From the NCBI GenBank assembly GCA_934454435.1, contig CAKSGA010000118.1, positions 1 through 5,962 of the forward strand: a stretch of DNA of 5,962 nucleotides, in the 5' to 3' direction. Positions 5,650 through 5,962 of this stretch are shown here, one piece after another. The notes beneath the pieces are model-generated. The model searched no databases. It was given only the letters and a program-made list of their open reading frames with translations, and was not told where the DNA came from. The DNA comes from an uncultured Oscillospiraceae bacterium. Lineage in GTDB: Bacteria; Bacillota; Clostridia; Oscillospirales; Ruminococcaceae. Made by a program: the position numbers and the translations under genes. Position 1 is the stretch's first letter. Each line of letters begins with the position of its first letter.

Positions 5650-5675
5650 CGGGAGGGGCAAGCCCCTCCCCTACG
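5650..5675 (-). repeat. Extragenic palindromic repeat, copy 6 (inverted partner of copy 5)
   Basis: This is an exact reverse complement of copy 5 over 26 bases, separated from it by 124 bases. As with copies 1 and 2, the two members of the pair agree with each other while differing in stem sequence from the other pairs. Confidence 0.8.
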
Positions 5676-5707
5676 TGCCAGGGATACGCTGAAAAAGTCG
5701 CCAGGCG

Positions 5708-5757
5708 GGGCATGTTTCAGCAAGTCCGCCGGGAATTATTGCTGTACGGACATGCCC
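5708..5757. other. Interrupted palindrome upstream of the partial gene
   Basis: GGGCATGT (5708-5715) pairs with ACATGCCC (5750-5757). Inside it, CAGCAA (5718-5723) pairs with TTGCTG (5739-5744), leaving a 15-base loop. An alternative pairing, GTCCG (5724-5728) with CGGAC (5747-5751), competes with it. No T run follows on either side, so it is unlikely to be a terminator. It could be a structured RNA or a decayed repeat. Confidence 0.45.
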
Positions 5758-5790
5758 TGTGAGATCCTGCCGGAAAAAATGCCGTAAAAG

Positions 5791-5824
5791 TGCAACCTTT
5801 TTGCCATGTGCGTGGTTTTATAAG
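5791..5824 (+). promoter_or_regulatory. Candidate promoter of the partial gene at 5886
   Basis: Two readings are possible. An ECF-type reading has an AAC-containing -35 (TGCAAC, 5791-5796) and CGTG (5811-5814) 14 bases later, slightly short of the usual 16. A sigma-A reading uses TATAAG (5819-5824) as -10, but its nearest -35, TTGCCA (5801-5806), is only 12 bases away. Neither is strong. The downstream leader could fold GGGAG (5833-5837) with CTCCC (5860-5864), with an inner GCGG / CCGC stem. Confidence 0.3.
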
Positions 5825-5885
5825 TGAATTCAGGGAGCGGAGCGGAAGGAACCGCAGAACTCCCGCCATATATGGAGAAACGAAT

Positions 5886-5962
5886 ATGCAGACATTATCG
5901 CTATGTGCTGCGGAGAGCTTTGACGAGGTCATGGAACTGTACATGCCCATGGTGTACAGAAT
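5886..5962 (+). CDS. N-terminus of a probable sigma-70-family (ECF-like) factor, truncated by window end
   Basis: Twenty-five codons are visible, starting MQTLSLCAAESFDEVMELY and continuing MPMVYR to the edge. The pattern F-[DE]-x-[VL]-x-x-x-Y-x-P-x-V-Y-R is typical of the start of region 2 in ECF sigma factors, the part that begins core-polymerase and -10 recognition. The start is supported by GGAG (5874-5877) eight bases upstream of ATG. With only 25 residues the family call is tentative. It is preceded by a long gene-poor region and so begins a new transcription unit. Confidence 0.5.
   Translation, partial: MQTLSLCAAESFDEVMELYMPMVYR

Larger units (their letters stand above)
5266..5885. 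other. 620-bp gene-poor intergenic region rich in palindromes
   Basis: No convincing gene is seen on either strand; the short open frames here run through repeats and lack ribosome sites. The stretch holds two inverted pairs of the GTAGGGG repeat (5287 with 5444, and 5501 with 5650), three other hairpins (5342-5366, 5601-5619, 5708-5757) and, at its right end, a candidate promoter and leader for the partial gene at 5886. A small RNA cannot be ruled out. Confidence 0.7.

Noticed and set aside
5332..5661. 109-codon - strand open frame in the intergenic region
   Set aside because: It is built mostly from palindromic repeats, has no convincing ribosome site and no recognisable protein features.
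5287..5675. CRISPR-like array
   Set aside because: The repeats alternate in orientation, are unevenly spaced and vary in stem sequence. A CRISPR array has direct repeats with even spacers.

Overview
The window looks like chromosomal DNA from a gut or rumen clostridium, probably of the Ruminococcus/Oscillospiraceae type. I infer this from the roughly balanced base composition, Gram-positive ribosome sites (GGAGG-like), consensus sigma-A promoters, a RelP/YwaC-type small alarmone synthetase, and GTAGGGG...CCCG extragenic palindromes. No phage, insertion sequence, CRISPR array, tRNA or rRNA is visible.

Layout, left to right. (1) 3-728 (+): C-terminal part of an ABC-2-type membrane permease, cut by the window edge, followed by a strong terminator. 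(2) 764-867: two palindromic repeats in inverted orientation, between the terminators of two convergent genes. (3) 933-1619 (-): a small (p)ppGpp synthetase, with a 9-bp inverted repeat around its candidate -10. (4) 1711-2973 (-): a 420-residue protein of unknown function. It has a globular N-terminal region and then six copies of a short motif, M-S-x-x-[DE]-I-E-x-L-L, very like the N-terminal CheY-docking peptide of the flagellar switch proteins FliM and FliY. Four to five copies sit in an in-frame 108-bp tandem repeat. (5) 2974-3255: a divergent control region with two near-consensus promoters. (6) 3256-5214 (+): a membrane-anchored diguanylate cyclase (sensor, HAMP, PAS, GGDEF) with a good active site but no RxxD product-inhibition site, followed by a terminator. 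(7) 5266-5885: a gene-poor stretch with two more inverted pairs of the palindromic repeat and other hairpins. (8) 5886 to the end (+): the first 25 codons of a gene that resembles the start of a sigma-70-family (ECF-like) factor.

Two second-messenger enzymes, for (p)ppGpp and c-di-GMP, flank the motif-repeat protein, which shares its promoter region with the cyclase. A signalling link, for example a multivalent docking scaffold, is an inference from motif and position only. The strongest candidates for something undescribed are the motif-repeat protein and the palindromic repeat family, whose stems differ between copies by compensating base-pair changes.
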